Source: Nocardioides sp. AX2bis (GTDB lineage: Bacteria > Actinomycetota > Actinomycetes > Propionibacteriales > Nocardioidaceae). Taken from it: a stretch of DNA of 64,000 nucleotides. The notes beneath the pieces were generated by a model. That model was not told the origin of the DNA and ran no database searches. It saw only the letters and a list, made by a program, of their open reading frames with translations. This document shows positions 16,776 to 24,219 of this stretch, piece after piece. Numbering within the stretch: the stretch's first letter is position 1; every line of letters begins with the position of its first letter. The translations under genes and the position numbers were made by a program. The stretch lies in NCBI RefSeq assembly GCF_902506435.1, contig NZ_LR733215.1, positions 2,148,958-2,212,957 on the forward strand, in the 5' to 3' direction.

Positions 16776-16869
16776 AGCACCACGATGGTCGAGGAGCGAG
16801 CGCAGCGAGCGTCACGAGACCCAGCACCACGATGGTCGAGGAGCGAGCGCAGCGAGCGTCACGAGACCC
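16776..16869. repeat. Tandem 47-bp REP-like repeat, two copies
   Basis: Two identical 47-base units (16776-16822 and 16823-16869) lie end to end in the 216-base gap before the tetR gene. Each contains TGGTCGAGGAGCGAGCG followed by CAGCGAGCGTCACGAGACC. A closely related copy lies inside the dnaB intein at 43192-43231, so this is a dispersed family. Similar GGTC...GACC repeats are widespread in high-GC actinobacteria. Confidence 0.9.
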
Positions 16870-16896
16870 TGCGCCACCTCATGCAGTTCGGCTTTT

Positions 16897-16913
16897 GCCT
16901 AATGGTGTTAGGC
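16897..16913. promoter_or_regulatory. TetR operator, GCCTAA-N5-TTAGGC
   Basis: A perfect 6+6 inverted repeat with a five-base centre lies nine bases before the tetR ATG. It overlaps the presumed -10 (TAGGCT, 16909-16914), so TetR binding would block its own leaderless promoter. The N5 architecture matches the operators near 44760 that precede a paralogous TetR operon. Confidence 0.7.
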
Positions 16914-16921
16914 TGATCGGC

Positions 16922-17500
16922 ATGGAGCGAGTGGGGCTGACGACACGCCGGGTGGCCGAGGCCGGGGCGGAGCTTGCCGACGAGGTGGGTTTCGACCGGG
17001 TCACCGTCTCCGACTTGGCCCGACGGCTCGGGGTGGCGACCCCGAGTCTGTACTCCCACGTCGCGGGCTCCGCCGACCTCCGCACGCAGATCGCGCTGCT
17101 GGCGCTGGAGGAGATGGCCGACCGGTCGGCGGAGGCGCTGGCAGGCAGGTCGGGCCGGGAGGCGCTGGCTGCGCTGGGCGGCAGCTACCGGGGGTACGCC
17201 CGCGAGCACCCCGGGCGGTACGCCGCGGCACGCCTGCCGATGGACACCGCCACGGCCGTTGCCAGCGCGGGCCCCCGGCACGCCGCGATGACACGGGCGC
17301 TGCTGCGCGGCTACGACCTGAAGGAGCCCGACGCGACCCACGCCGTACGCCTGCTCGGCAGCCTGTTCCACGGGTGGAGCAGCCTGGAGCTCGCCGGTGG
17401 GTTCGACCACAGCGCGCCGGACGCCGCCACCAGCTGGGAGCGCGTCGTCGACGCGCTGGACCACCTGCTGCGGACCTGGCCGGGGGAGGGGCGGTCATGA
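16922..17500 (+). CDS. TetR/AcrR family regulator (WHG-like C-terminal domain)
   Basis: 192 residues. The N-terminal helix-turn-helix is VTVSDLARRLGVATPSLYSHVAG, and the C-terminal half has the EHPGRYAAARL and LLGSLFHGWSSLELAGGF blocks of TetR proteins with a WHG-type ligand domain. It heads an operon with an SGNH hydrolase, overlapping it by ATGA, and an inverted repeat overlaps its promoter, so it probably represses itself and the hydrolase. It is a paralogue of the TetR at 45637. Confidence 0.9.
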   Translation: MERVGLTTRRVAEAGAELADEVGFDRVTVSDLARRLGVATPSLYSHVAGSADLRTQIALLALEEMADRSAEALAGRSGREALAALGGSYRGYAREHPGRYAAARLPMDTATAVASAGPRHAAMTRALLRGYDLKEPDATHAVRLLGSLFHGWSSLELAGGFDHSAPDAATSWERVVDALDHLLRTWPGEGRS

Positions 17501-18669
17501 CGGACCGGACGTGGGTGACGACGCCGGTCACCGCCGAGCTGCTGCGCGGGGCGCTCGAGGTCGAGCAGACGCCGCGCGGCCTGCTCCCGCACCGGCTGCC
17601 GGCGCGGGCCCGGGCGCAGTGCGCGGACCCGCAGCTGGCGCTGGCCGAGAGCCAGCCGGCCGGCGTACGCCTGGCGCTGCGGACGACCGCCTCGGTCCTC
17701 GAGCTCGACACCGTGCCGACCAAGCGCGTCTACACCGGCCTGCCACCGCGTCCGGACGGCGTCTACGACGTCGTCGTCGACGGGGGCCTGGTCGCGCAGG
17801 GGAGCGTGACCGGCGGCGACGTCCTGGAGATCGACATGAGGACGGGGCAGGTTGCGCTCCGGGAAGGACCTGCCGGGACGCTGCGCGTCGACGGGCTCGG
17901 GCCGGGGGAGAAGGACGTCGAGATCTGGCTGCCGCACGACGAGACGACGATCGTGTCGACGCTGTGCTCCGACGCCGCGGTGTCGCCCTCGCCGCCGTCC
18001 GGGCGCCGGACCTGGCTGCACCACGGCAGCTCGATCAGCCACGGGTCGAACGCGACCAGCCCCACGGGGACCTGGCCGGTCGTCGCAGCACGGCTCGGCG
18101 GCGCCGAGCTGGTGAACCTCGGGCTCGGCGGCAGCGCGCTGCTGGACCCGTTCACCGCGCGAGCGATGCGGGACACCCCGGCCGACCTGGTCAGCGTGAA
18201 GCTCGGGATCAACGTCGTGAACCTCGACCTGATGCGCCGGCGGGCGTTCGGGCCGGCCGTGCACGGGTTCCTGGACACGATCCGCGACGGGCACCCCGAC
18301 GTGCCGCTGGTGGTGGTGACGCCGGTGCTGGCGCCGATGCACGAGGACACCCCGGGCCCGGCGGCGCCCGACCCGGCCGCCTTCGCGGAGGGTCGCGCGG
18401 GGTTCCTCGCCACCGGCGACCCGGCCGACGTCGCGTCGGGACGGCTCACGCTGCGGGTCGTGCGGGAGGAGCTGGCGGCGGTCGTCGCCCAGCGGCAGGC
18501 CGAGGACCCGCACCTGCACCTGGTGAGCGGGCTGGACCTCTACGGCGCGGGCGACCACGACCTGATGCCGCTGGCCGACGGGCTGCACCCGGGCCCGGAG
18601 GCACACCGCTCGATCGGCGAACGGTTCGCGGAGCAGGTCTTCGGCGACGGCGGTGCGTTCACACCCTGA
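17497..18669 (+). CDS. SGNH/GDSL hydrolase with N-terminal beta domain
   Basis: 390 residues. The first 170 or so look like a beta-sandwich accessory domain; then block I reads HHGSSISHG (Ser in a GSS variant rather than GDS), block II NLGLGGSALL, block III LGINVVN and block V DGLHPG with the catalytic Asp and His. A cytosolic esterase/lipase is likely since no signal peptide is visible. It is translationally coupled to the upstream tetR (ATGA), so the regulator's ligand may be its substrate or product. Confidence 0.87.
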   Translation: MTDRTWVTTPVTAELLRGALEVEQTPRGLLPHRLPARARAQCADPQLALAESQPAGVRLALRTTASVLELDTVPTKRVYTGLPPRPDGVYDVVVDGGLVAQGSVTGGDVLEIDMRTGQVALREGPAGTLRVDGLGPGEKDVEIWLPHDETTIVSTLCSDAAVSPSPPSGRRTWLHHGSSISHGSNATSPTGTWPVVAARLGGAELVNLGLGGSALLDPFTARAMRDTPADLVSVKLGINVVNLDLMRRRAFGPAVHGFLDTIRDGHPDVPLVVVTPVLAPMHEDTPGPAAPDPAAFAEGRAGFLATGDPADVASGRLTLRVVREELAAVVAQRQAEDPHLHLVSGLDLYGAGDHDLMPLADGLHPGPEAHRSIGERFAEQVFGDGGAFTP

Positions 18670-18694
18670 GGCCCGGGGTCGGTACGGTCCGGCG

Positions 18695-19219
18695 ATGCGC
18701 ATCGTGCTGCTCGGCGACAGCCACCTGGCCCGGATCACCGACGACCTCGACCGGCTCGGCGACGACGTCGTCAATGCCGCGGTGGGCGGATCGGTCGCAG
18801 CCGACGTGCTCGCGCAGGCCCAGTCGGTCGGGGTGGGCCCGCGCGACGTCGCCGTGGTCTCGGTCGGCACCAACGACGCCGCACCGTGGAACGAGGTGGA
18901 CCCGGACGACTTCCGGGTGCAGCTGGAGCGGCTGGTCGAGTCGGTGCAGCCGTACCGGTGGGTGCACGTCGCGCCGCCAGGGGTCGACGAGCTGCGGATG
19001 GAGCCCGAGATGGACGGGGCCAACGGGCTGCTCGCGCGCTACCAGCGGGTCGGGGGAGTCGTCCTCGGGGAGGCCGGCGCCGAGCTGGTCGACACCCCGC
19101 GGGTGATCGCCCGGCTGGGGTCGGAGGCGTTCGTCGACGACGGGGTGCACCTGTCGGCGGCGGGGTACGCGCTGCTGGTGCCGGCGATCGCTGACGCGGT
19201 CGAGGATGCGGCCGGCTGA
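18695..19219 (+). CDS. SGNH/GDSL hydrolase
   Basis: A compact 174-residue SGNH hydrolase: block I VLLGDSHL, block II AAVGGSVAADVL, block III SVGTNDA and block V VDDGVHLSAAGY. No signal peptide. TACGGT six bases before the ATG marks a leaderless start, so it has its own promoter downstream of the larger SGNH gene. The substrate is unknown. Confidence 0.88.
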   Translation: MRIVLLGDSHLARITDDLDRLGDDVVNAAVGGSVAADVLAQAQSVGVGPRDVAVVSVGTNDAAPWNEVDPDDFRVQLERLVESVQPYRWVHVAPPGVDELRMEPEMDGANGLLARYQRVGGVVLGEAGAELVDTPRVIARLGSEAFVDDGVHLSAAGYALLVPAIADAVEDAAG

Positions 19220-19296
19220 GCCGGTGACGTGAGATGCCTGCACGTTATGTCACGGGTGGTGGTCGCGATGGTCGATGAAGAGTGGAGGGCCGGTCG

Positions 19297-19623
19297 GTGA
19301 GCGAGGTCGTCTTCACCGCGGCCGCGGCGGTGCTCGTCGTCGGCGCCGTGCTGGTGCTGGTCGCCCAGCACCGCAGGGCCCGGGAGGAGCACACCGACCC
19401 GCCGGTAGAAGTCAGCGGACGCGTACGCGCCATCCAGGTCGGTCTGTTCCTGGCGTGGTTCGTGATCCTGGCGGTCGATGCCGTGCGAGACGGTCGGGAG
19501 GTCGGCGCGGTCGTGGCCAGTGTCGGCGCCGTCGTGGCTGCTGTCGTCTTGGTCCGGATCCACCAGAGGAAGAACGTGCCAGACGCCTGGGTCGACCCCG
19601 ATCCACATAGTGCCGATAAGTGA
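19297..19623 (+). CDS. Small membrane protein, unrecognised
   Basis: 108 residues from GTG 19297, chosen because GGAGGG lies about seven bases upstream. Three hydrophobic segments (VVFTAAAAVLVVGAVLVLVA, IQVGLFLAWFVILAV, AVVASVGAVVAAVVLV) are separated by charged loops. I do not recognise a family. Sequences reading ACGTTATGTCA and ACATTATGTCA flank the gene at 19242 and 19623. It lies in a stretch of lower GC than its surroundings. Confidence 0.6.
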   Translation: MSEVVFTAAAAVLVVGAVLVLVAQHRRAREEHTDPPVEVSGRVRAIQVGLFLAWFVILAVDAVRDGREVGAVVASVGAVVAAVVLVRIHQRKNVPDAWVDPDPHSADK

Positions 19624-19636
19624 CATTATGTCAGAT
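19609..19636. promoter_or_regulatory. Palindrome TGACATTATGTCA, dif-like or operator
   Basis: TGACATTATGTCA (19621-19633) is a perfect palindrome around a central T and overlaps the stop codon of the small membrane gene. Together with the preceding CCGATAA it resembles the actinobacterial dif consensus as I recall it (CCGATAA, then ACATTATGTCA). A related half-site lies at 19242-19252. A true dif is unlikely so close to the rpsF-dnaB block, which in related genomes tends to be origin-proximal, so an operator or a Xer-type recombination relic is more probable. Confidence 0.4.
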
Positions 19637-19691
19637 AGAGTCAGCCCGGCACCCTCGTGGGCCCCGACCGTGAATGACAACGGTGTCGTAC

Positions 19692-20148
19692 TCAGGCTCC
19701 GGTCGGAGCGTCGTCCGGCGTCGATCGCCAGGGCCGCCCCGCACTGGTCCGTAGGTAGGCAGAGACGACCAGAGCCATCAGCAGCCCCTGAAGAATCAGC
19801 GACTCGGCCGCGCGCCACGCGATCTCGCCGTCGGCGACCGAGAGATAGATCGTCCATGCGACGGTCGCGGCCACGATGAACACCCACGCCACCAGCAGTG
19901 ACCGCCAGAAAGCCACGTGGTCGCGGTCCTGCCGCGAGCCCACCATGTACGCGATGACCGCGTAGACCATCGCGCTGCCGACGAACGACACCGCGCCGCG
20001 CCAACCGTTTCGTGAGGGCCTCGAGGTTCAGCAAGACCACGACCACCCAGAGCCCGATGGCCCACCGGTGGCGGTTGCGCACGAACGACTCCACAGCGCG
20101 CTCTACGTACGGCTCAACGACCGATGATGTCGTCACGACGTACGCCAA
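19692..20148 (-). pseudogene. Frameshifted small membrane protein gene
   Basis: Two minus-strand frames read as one protein. 20148 to about 20000 encodes VVEPYVERAVESFVRNRHRW and a hydrophobic helix (AIGLWVVVVLLNLEALTKR). From 19991 a second frame continues with VSFVGSAMVYAVIAYMVGSR and two more helices (LLVAWVFIVAATVAWTIYL, LILQGLLMALVVSAYL). The frame changes around 19990-20005 without an obvious second ribosome-binding site, so a one-base indel is more likely than two overlapping genes. No family is recognised. It may be a sequencing error rather than decay. Confidence 0.5.
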
Positions 20149-20224
20149 GCACCGTGCGGCAAGGCCACGTTGGGTGGCCCGTGATTCGCCTCGATCATGG
20201 GCTCGACCGCTGCCGAGTGACAGC

Positions 20225-20755
20225 TCAGCATCGCTTTCGCCAGGTCACCGAGTAGCCGGTAGTGACCGAGAAGGTCTTACCGTCCACCTCGTACTCGATC
20301 CGGACGCCCGAGAGGTCGGCTGAGTCCGGGTCATCCCCGGAGCGAAGGAGAATGACGAGGTTGGCCTGCGAGTTCGGGTCGATTCTCCCGAGAGGTTCGA
20401 AAGCCTGCTTCTGCAAGCGCTCGGCGGAGGGCCATCCCAGCAGTGTGCCCACCAGAGTGTTTCTCGGTGGGCCCTGATAGCTGTCTCTGATCTCGAGGTT
20501 CCGGGCGTCGACGAGCGACACGTCCTTGATCTGCACGACTGAATCAGATTCGTTGTAGAGCACCTCGCTTCCGTGCACGACATCACTGTCGGTCTCGAAG
20601 GCGGGCAGGCACCACTCGCCGCTGCCCTGCGTGACTCCCAGGGGACCCGAATCGGCGTCGCTCAGCGTGCCGACTGTGGAGCATGCGGCCAGGAGGACGG
20701 TGAGGACCAAGCCCACGGCCACGTCCCTGGACCGGAGGGCGGCTCTCCGCGACAT
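20225..20755 (-). CDS. Putative lipoprotein, unrecognised
   Basis: 176 residues from ATG 20755, chosen for the nearby GGGGGACCAGGA ribosome-binding site and because it starts just before a lipoprotein signal: basic MSRRAALRSRD, hydrophobic VAVGLVLTVLLAAC, lipobox Cys followed by STV. The mature part has no domain I recognise; it is about 150 residues with one further Cys and a WRKRC end. Base composition is noticeably less GC-rich than neighbours, suggesting recent acquisition. It is probably anchored on the outer face of the membrane. Confidence 0.65.
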   Translation of the reverse strand: MSRRAALRSRDVAVGLVLTVLLAACSTVGTLSDADSGPLGVTQGSGEWCLPAFETDSDVVHGSEVLYNESDSVVQIKDVSLVDARNLEIRDSYQGPPRNTLVGTLLGWPSAERLQKQAFEPLGRIDPNSQANLVILLRSGDDPDSADLSGVRIEYEVDGKTFSVTTGYSVTWRKRC

Positions 20756-21017
20756 TCCTGGTCCCCCGCCTGGAATCCGATGCTCTTCACCCGGGTGTCC
20801 GAGGAGCGTTGGCGCATTCCTACTAGACGCTGCCTCCTGGAGTTTGCAGAGCTCGCGCCATTCCTCGGCGGTTTGCTTGGCTGCGGCCGGGAGCCGGTGC
20901 GGAGGCCCCTGGATCCACGTGGCGCAGGTCACCCACGAACGGTGTGACGACCGTGCGTGAGCACACGACTAACCAGTGTTCGAAGCAGTCACCGCATTGA
21001 TTCAAGGAGGAATCACC

Positions 21018-21191
21018 ATGGGTATCGCAGACAAGGCCAAGAACGCCGCGCAGGACGCACTCGGCAAGGCCAAGGAGGTTGCCGGCGACGTGACCGACAA
21101 CGACAAGCTCAAGGCCGAGGGCAAGTCCGACCAGACCAAGGCGTCGGCGAAGAAGACCGGCGAGGACGTCAAGGACGTCTTCAAGAACTGA
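21018..21191 (+). CDS. CsbD family stress protein
   Basis: A 57-residue hydrophilic, Lys/Asp/Ala-rich protein: MGIADKAKNAAQDALGKAKE, GDVTDNDKLKAEGKSDQTKA and a C-terminal GEDVKDVFKN, typical of CsbD, a general-stress protein family of unknown biochemistry. The AAGGAGG nine bases upstream is the strongest ribosome-binding site in this neighbourhood and fixes the start; a longer frame to 20976 is unlikely. Two hairpins follow. Confidence 0.88.
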   Translation: MGIADKAKNAAQDALGKAKEVAGDVTDNDKLKAEGKSDQTKASAKKTGEDVKDVFKN

Positions 21192-21197
21192 CGCATC

Positions 21198-21252
21198 GCG
21201 GGCTCCGGCCCGCATCCGCACGACCCGTCCTGGACCTGCCGGGGCGGGTCGT
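21198..21252. terminator. Tandem hairpins between csbD-like and VOC genes
   Basis: GCGGGC-TCCG-GCCCGC (21198-21213) is followed by ACGACCCG (21220-21227) pairing with CGGGTCGT (21245-21252). They occupy the gap between convergent genes and probably terminate both. Confidence 0.6.
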
Positions 21253-21285
21253 CGTCATCTCGACTGCTCTGGCACCAGGTCGTCG

Positions 21286-21702
21286 TCAGGCGGTCGTCAG
21301 CAGGCAGAACGGGTGGCCCGCCGGGTCGGCCAGGACGAAGAGCGCCTCGTCGGGGTCGTCGGACCGGTCCAGCAGGACGGCCGCCCCGAGGTCGACGGCC
21401 CGGTCCTTGTGCCGTTCCAGCTCCGCACGGCTGCTCACGGAGAAGTCCAGGTGCAGCTGCATCGGCACCTTGTGACCCGGCCACGTCGGTCGCGCCAGCG
21501 GCTCGTCGACACGCTGCACGGCGACCGTACGACGTCCGTCGTCGTCAACGAGCACGAGCCAGCTGTCGTCGTCGGCTCCCCCGTCGGTCGGCGGCTCGTC
21601 CCCGGGTCGGTAGTGCCACCCCATCAGCTCGCGGTAGAACTCGGCCAGGCCGCGGGCGTCGTTGGTGTCCAGGGCGGTGTGCATCAGGTGCGGGTGCTCC
21701 AC
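21286..21702 (-). CDS. VOC (glyoxalase-like) family protein
   Basis: 138 residues with the vicinal-oxygen-chelate beta-alpha-beta-beta-beta pattern twice: HTALDTNDARGLAEFYRELMGW and QLHLDFSVSSRAELERHKDRAVDLGA, ending LADPAGHPFCLL. It belongs to the glyoxalase/bleomycin-resistance superfamily; the substrate is not assignable. Its GTG lies six bases after TAGAAC, suggesting a leaderless message. Confidence 0.85.
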   Translation of the reverse strand: MEHPHLMHTALDTNDARGLAEFYRELMGWHYRPGDEPPTDGGADDDSWLVLVDDDGRRTVAVQRVDEPLARPTWPGHKVPMQLHLDFSVSSRAELERHKDRAVDLGAAVLLDRSDDPDEALFVLADPAGHPFCLLTTA

Positions 21703-21770
21703 CGTCCCGTTCTACCCCACGTCCCGGCGGGTCGCGTGACCTGGAGCACACGACGTGGGATGAAGGGTCC

Positions 21771-22298
21771 ATGCGCATCACGAAAGCGGCCGTCGCCGCG
21801 ACCCTGGTCCTCGGCGTGGCCGCCCCGCTCGGCCTCGCCTCCCCCGTCCACGCCGCCACGGAGGTGGTGGTCGACCCGGCCGGCGACGCCGGTGGTCCTC
21901 AGCGCCTCGACGTCACACGCGCCGCGGTGCGCAATGACGACCGTCTCCTCGTGGCGCGGGTCAGCCTCGCTGAGGACCGGAGGGGAGACGTCATCGTGAG
22001 CGTCGACCCCCGTGGCGACTCGGGTCTGCGGCTCGTCGCCACCAAGAAGACTGACGGCTCGGTCCGCGAGCAGATCCTCCCCGGAGCGTTCACCGACGGC
22101 GGCGACGTCGACGGGCCCACTCCGTGCCGCGGCCTGCGCGTTCGCTGGGCTGAGGACGTCGCCCGGTTGGCCATGCCCTCGGCGTGCCTGCACGACGGCG
22201 ACTACGGGGCGGTCCGGTTCTCGGTCCTCACCGAGAATGGAGCCGACTCCGACGTCGCCCCCGACCGTGGCACCTCGGGCTGGATCCCCCGCGGCTGA
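21771..22298 (+). CDS. Secreted protein, unrecognised
   Basis: 175 residues. MRITKAAVAATLVLGVAAPL followed by GLASPVHA is a Sec signal peptide with an AXA-type cleavage site. The mature domain begins TEVVVDPAGDAGGPQRLDVTRAAVRNDDRLLVARVSL, a beta-rich pattern seen in small secreted actinobacterial proteins, with one Cys pair (CRGL, SACL). Function unknown. A long perfect hairpin follows the gene. Confidence 0.75.
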   Translation: MRITKAAVAATLVLGVAAPLGLASPVHAATEVVVDPAGDAGGPQRLDVTRAAVRNDDRLLVARVSLAEDRRGDVIVSVDPRGDSGLRLVATKKTDGSVREQILPGAFTDGGDVDGPTPCRGLRVRWAEDVARLAMPSACLHDGDYGAVRFSVLTENGADSDVAPDRGTSGWIPRG

Positions 22299-22345
22299 GC
22301 TCAACCGCCCCAGATCATGACGAGCCGCCGTGCTGCGCCATGATT

Positions 22346-22384
22346 GCCGCGGATCACTGCGAACAGTTCGCAGTGATCCGCGGC
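22346..22384. terminator. Perfect 19-bp inverted repeat
   Basis: Arms 22346-22364 and 22366-22384 are exact reverse complements with one base between them, so the hairpin is almost uninterrupted. It lies between the convergent secreted-protein and ATPase genes and is the strongest terminator candidate in the window. Confidence 0.75.
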
Positions 22385-22388
22385 ATTG

Positions 22389-23525
22389 TCAGAAGTGGTC
22401 GGGTCGCGACTGCAGGAACTCCCGCAGGTACGGGATCGTGAACCGCAGGTAGCCGCGCCGGCTCGGCTCGACCAACCCGGCGACGATCAGTCGGGCGCGG
22501 TAGCGGGAGACGTACCCGTGGTCCCGGCCCATCCTGCGCTCGACGTCGGCGATCGAGGACTCCCCCGTGTCGTCCTGGGCCATCGCCCACACGAACGCCC
22601 GGTCGCCCTCGGAGAGGTCGTTGATCGCGGGCTCGTGCAGCGCGAACCCGGCCTCGCGGACGGCGGCGGCGACCCCGGCGCGTACGTGGTCGGCCGTGAT
22701 CGTCGGGGCCGCGGGGTCCTGCCGCCAGACCTGGTCGCCGATGACCTGGACGAGGTACGGGTAGCCGTGCGTGGCCAGCGCCATCGCCGCCACCTCGGCC
22801 TCGGCGACCTCGCGACCCGCCTGCAGGATCGGCACCCGGAGCGCCTCCTCGGCGGCGACCGGAGTGAGCGGCTCGAGGACGAAGCGACGGGCGCGGCGCA
22901 GGAAGGTCGAGACGTCGGAGGCCAGCAGGTCCTGGACCGCGGCCGGCAGCCCGGCGGCGGCGAAGGCGACCGGGCGCTCCTCGCGGAACGCGTGCTGGAC
23001 CACGGCGCAGAGCTGGGCGACGTCGGCGCGACCGTCCCGGGCATGGACCTCGTCGAGCGTCACCAGGATGCCCGTGCCGTGCTCGTCGAGCACGTCGGTC
23101 AGCGCGTTGAGCTGGCGGCGCAGTCCGCCGGGACCGGCCTCGGCCGGGAGGTCGAACTCCAGCCCGCCCAGCCCGGAGGGCAGTGAGAACCCGCGGACGC
23201 GGCGGCGCGAGGACGGCGCTTGGCGCATCAGGTCGGCCAGCTCGGGCAGACCGTCCTGCGTGAGCCGGTCGAGGAGCCCGGCCGTGGCTGTCTCGGACAC
23301 GACCAGCCAGCCCCGCTCACGCGCGAGCGCCTCGGCCTCGTTCAGCACGACGGTCTTGCCGATGCCGCGGTTGCCGGTCAGCAGCGCCGCCCGCCCCGCG
23401 GCACCGGGGCCGGCGTCGAGCGCGTCGCCGAGCTCGGCCAGGATCGCGTCGCGACCCGAGACCAGGGGCGGGCTGGTGCCGAAGGACGGGCGGAACGGGC
23501 TACGGGTGGGCGGCACCCCATCCAT
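22389..23525 (-). CDS. AAA/ORC1-like ATPase with winged-helix end
   Basis: 378 residues. GREAT-type N-terminus SGRDAILAELGDAL precedes Walker A GNRGIGKT, Walker B ILVTLDEVH and a sensor region AFAAAGLP. The C-terminal 80 residues (SEGDRAFVWAMAQ, VERRMGRDHGYVSRYRARLIVAGLVEPSRRGYLRFTIPYLREFL) form a winged helix. This STAND/ORC1-like architecture is found in many actinobacteria without a firm role. Four phased TTCATCA heptamers sit directly before the start codon and may be its own binding sites. Confidence 0.82.
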   Translation of the reverse strand: MDGVPPTRSPFRPSFGTSPPLVSGRDAILAELGDALDAGPGAAGRAALLTGNRGIGKTVVLNEAEALARERGWLVVSETATAGLLDRLTQDGLPELADLMRQAPSSRRRVRGFSLPSGLGGLEFDLPAEAGPGGLRRQLNALTDVLDEHGTGILVTLDEVHARDGRADVAQLCAVVQHAFREERPVAFAAAGLPAAVQDLLASDVSTFLRRARRFVLEPLTPVAAEEALRVPILQAGREVAEAEVAAMALATHGYPYLVQVIGDQVWRQDPAAPTITADHVRAGVAAAVREAGFALHEPAINDLSEGDRAFVWAMAQDDTGESSIADVERRMGRDHGYVSRYRARLIVAGLVEPSRRGYLRFTIPYLREFLQSRPDHF

Positions 23526-23527
23526 AG

Positions 23528-23573
23528 TTCATCATCTTTCATCAAGCGTCTAGTGCTTCATCAATCTTCATCA
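23528..23573. repeat. Four phased TTCATCA heptamers
   Basis: TTCATCA (TGATGAA on the coding strand of the ATPase) starts at 23528, 23538, 23557 and 23567: two pairs, each with a 10-base period, 29 bases apart. The stretch is strikingly AT-rich for this genome and separates the DUF1684 stop from the ATPase start. The helical phasing suggests a cooperative protein-binding site, an operator or iteron-like array. Confidence 0.7.
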
Positions 23574-24209
23574 TGCGGGGTGGGCGAGCCGCTCCCCGGC
23601 CTCCACCCGTGCCTCGACCGTGTTGCCCGGCGGGGCCAGGGGGCACTGCCAGCGGGGGTCGTACCGGCACGACGGGTGGTAGGCGAAGTTCAGGTCGAGC
23701 ACGACCTCGTCGCCGTGCCCGCCGAGCCACGCGCCCTTGGCGGTGTCCAGGAGATAGCGGCCGCCGCCGTACGACTCCCGTCCCGCCGTGCCGTCGCGCA
23801 GCGGTACGAAGAGTCCCCCGCCGTACTGCGCCAGGCTCCACACGTCGAGGCTCGCCCCGACCGGGTCCGGCAGCTCGACGACCCCGCTCCGGCGCAGCTC
23901 GAGCGTGCCGTCCTCCCCCACCACGACCGGTCGCGTCTCGGCGGGCGCCGGTCGGACCGGGACCGAGAAGCGGTACGCCGGGTCGTAGTCGAACCACGGC
24001 AGACCGGTCTCGCGCAGCGGGTCGTCAGCCGGCAGCGGCGACTGCGGATGGGTGCGGAACAGGTCGTCGCGAGCCGCCTTCCAGGTGGCGTGACCCCCGG
24101 CCGGGTCCCCCGAGGCCGCGGCGGCGCGGGCGAGTGCGAAGGCCGCGTCCATCCGCTGGCGCCAGTCGACGAGCTCGAGGTGGTCGGCTGCGGAGGGCGG
24201 CGTGGTCAC
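23571..24209 (-). CDS. DUF1684 domain protein
   Basis: 212 residues. WKAARDDLFRTHPQSPLP near residue 44, WFDYDPAYRFSVPV, and the C-terminal block GGRYLLDTAKG...DLNFAYHPSCRYDPRWQCPLAPPGN are diagnostic of DUF1684, a beta-rich family of unknown function. It is probably cytosolic. The GNAT gene ends 11 bases upstream on the same strand, so they are likely cotranscribed. Confidence 0.87.
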   Translation of the reverse strand: MTTPPSAADHLELVDWRQRMDAAFALARAAAASGDPAGGHATWKAARDDLFRTHPQSPLPADDPLRETGLPWFDYDPAYRFSVPVRPAPAETRPVVVGEDGTLELRRSGVVELPDPVGASLDVWSLAQYGGGLFVPLRDGTAGRESYGGGRYLLDTAKGAWLGGHGDEVVLDLNFAYHPSCRYDPRWQCPLAPPGNTVEARVEAGERLAHPA

Positions 24210-24219
24210 GTCGTGGACG

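Noticed and set aside
16776-16869. CRISPR array
   Set aside because: Only two units without spacers; the units are directly adjacent, so this is a tandem duplication.
19609-19636. The true dif site of the chromosome
   Set aside because: The match is incomplete at the arm ends, and the site lies about 17 kb from the rpsF-dnaB block, where the terminus is not expected. Kept only as dif-like.
19692-20148. Two separate overlapping membrane genes
   Set aside because: The second frame's first start lies exactly at the end of the first hydrophobic stretch and has no ribosome-binding site; a frameshift explains it better.
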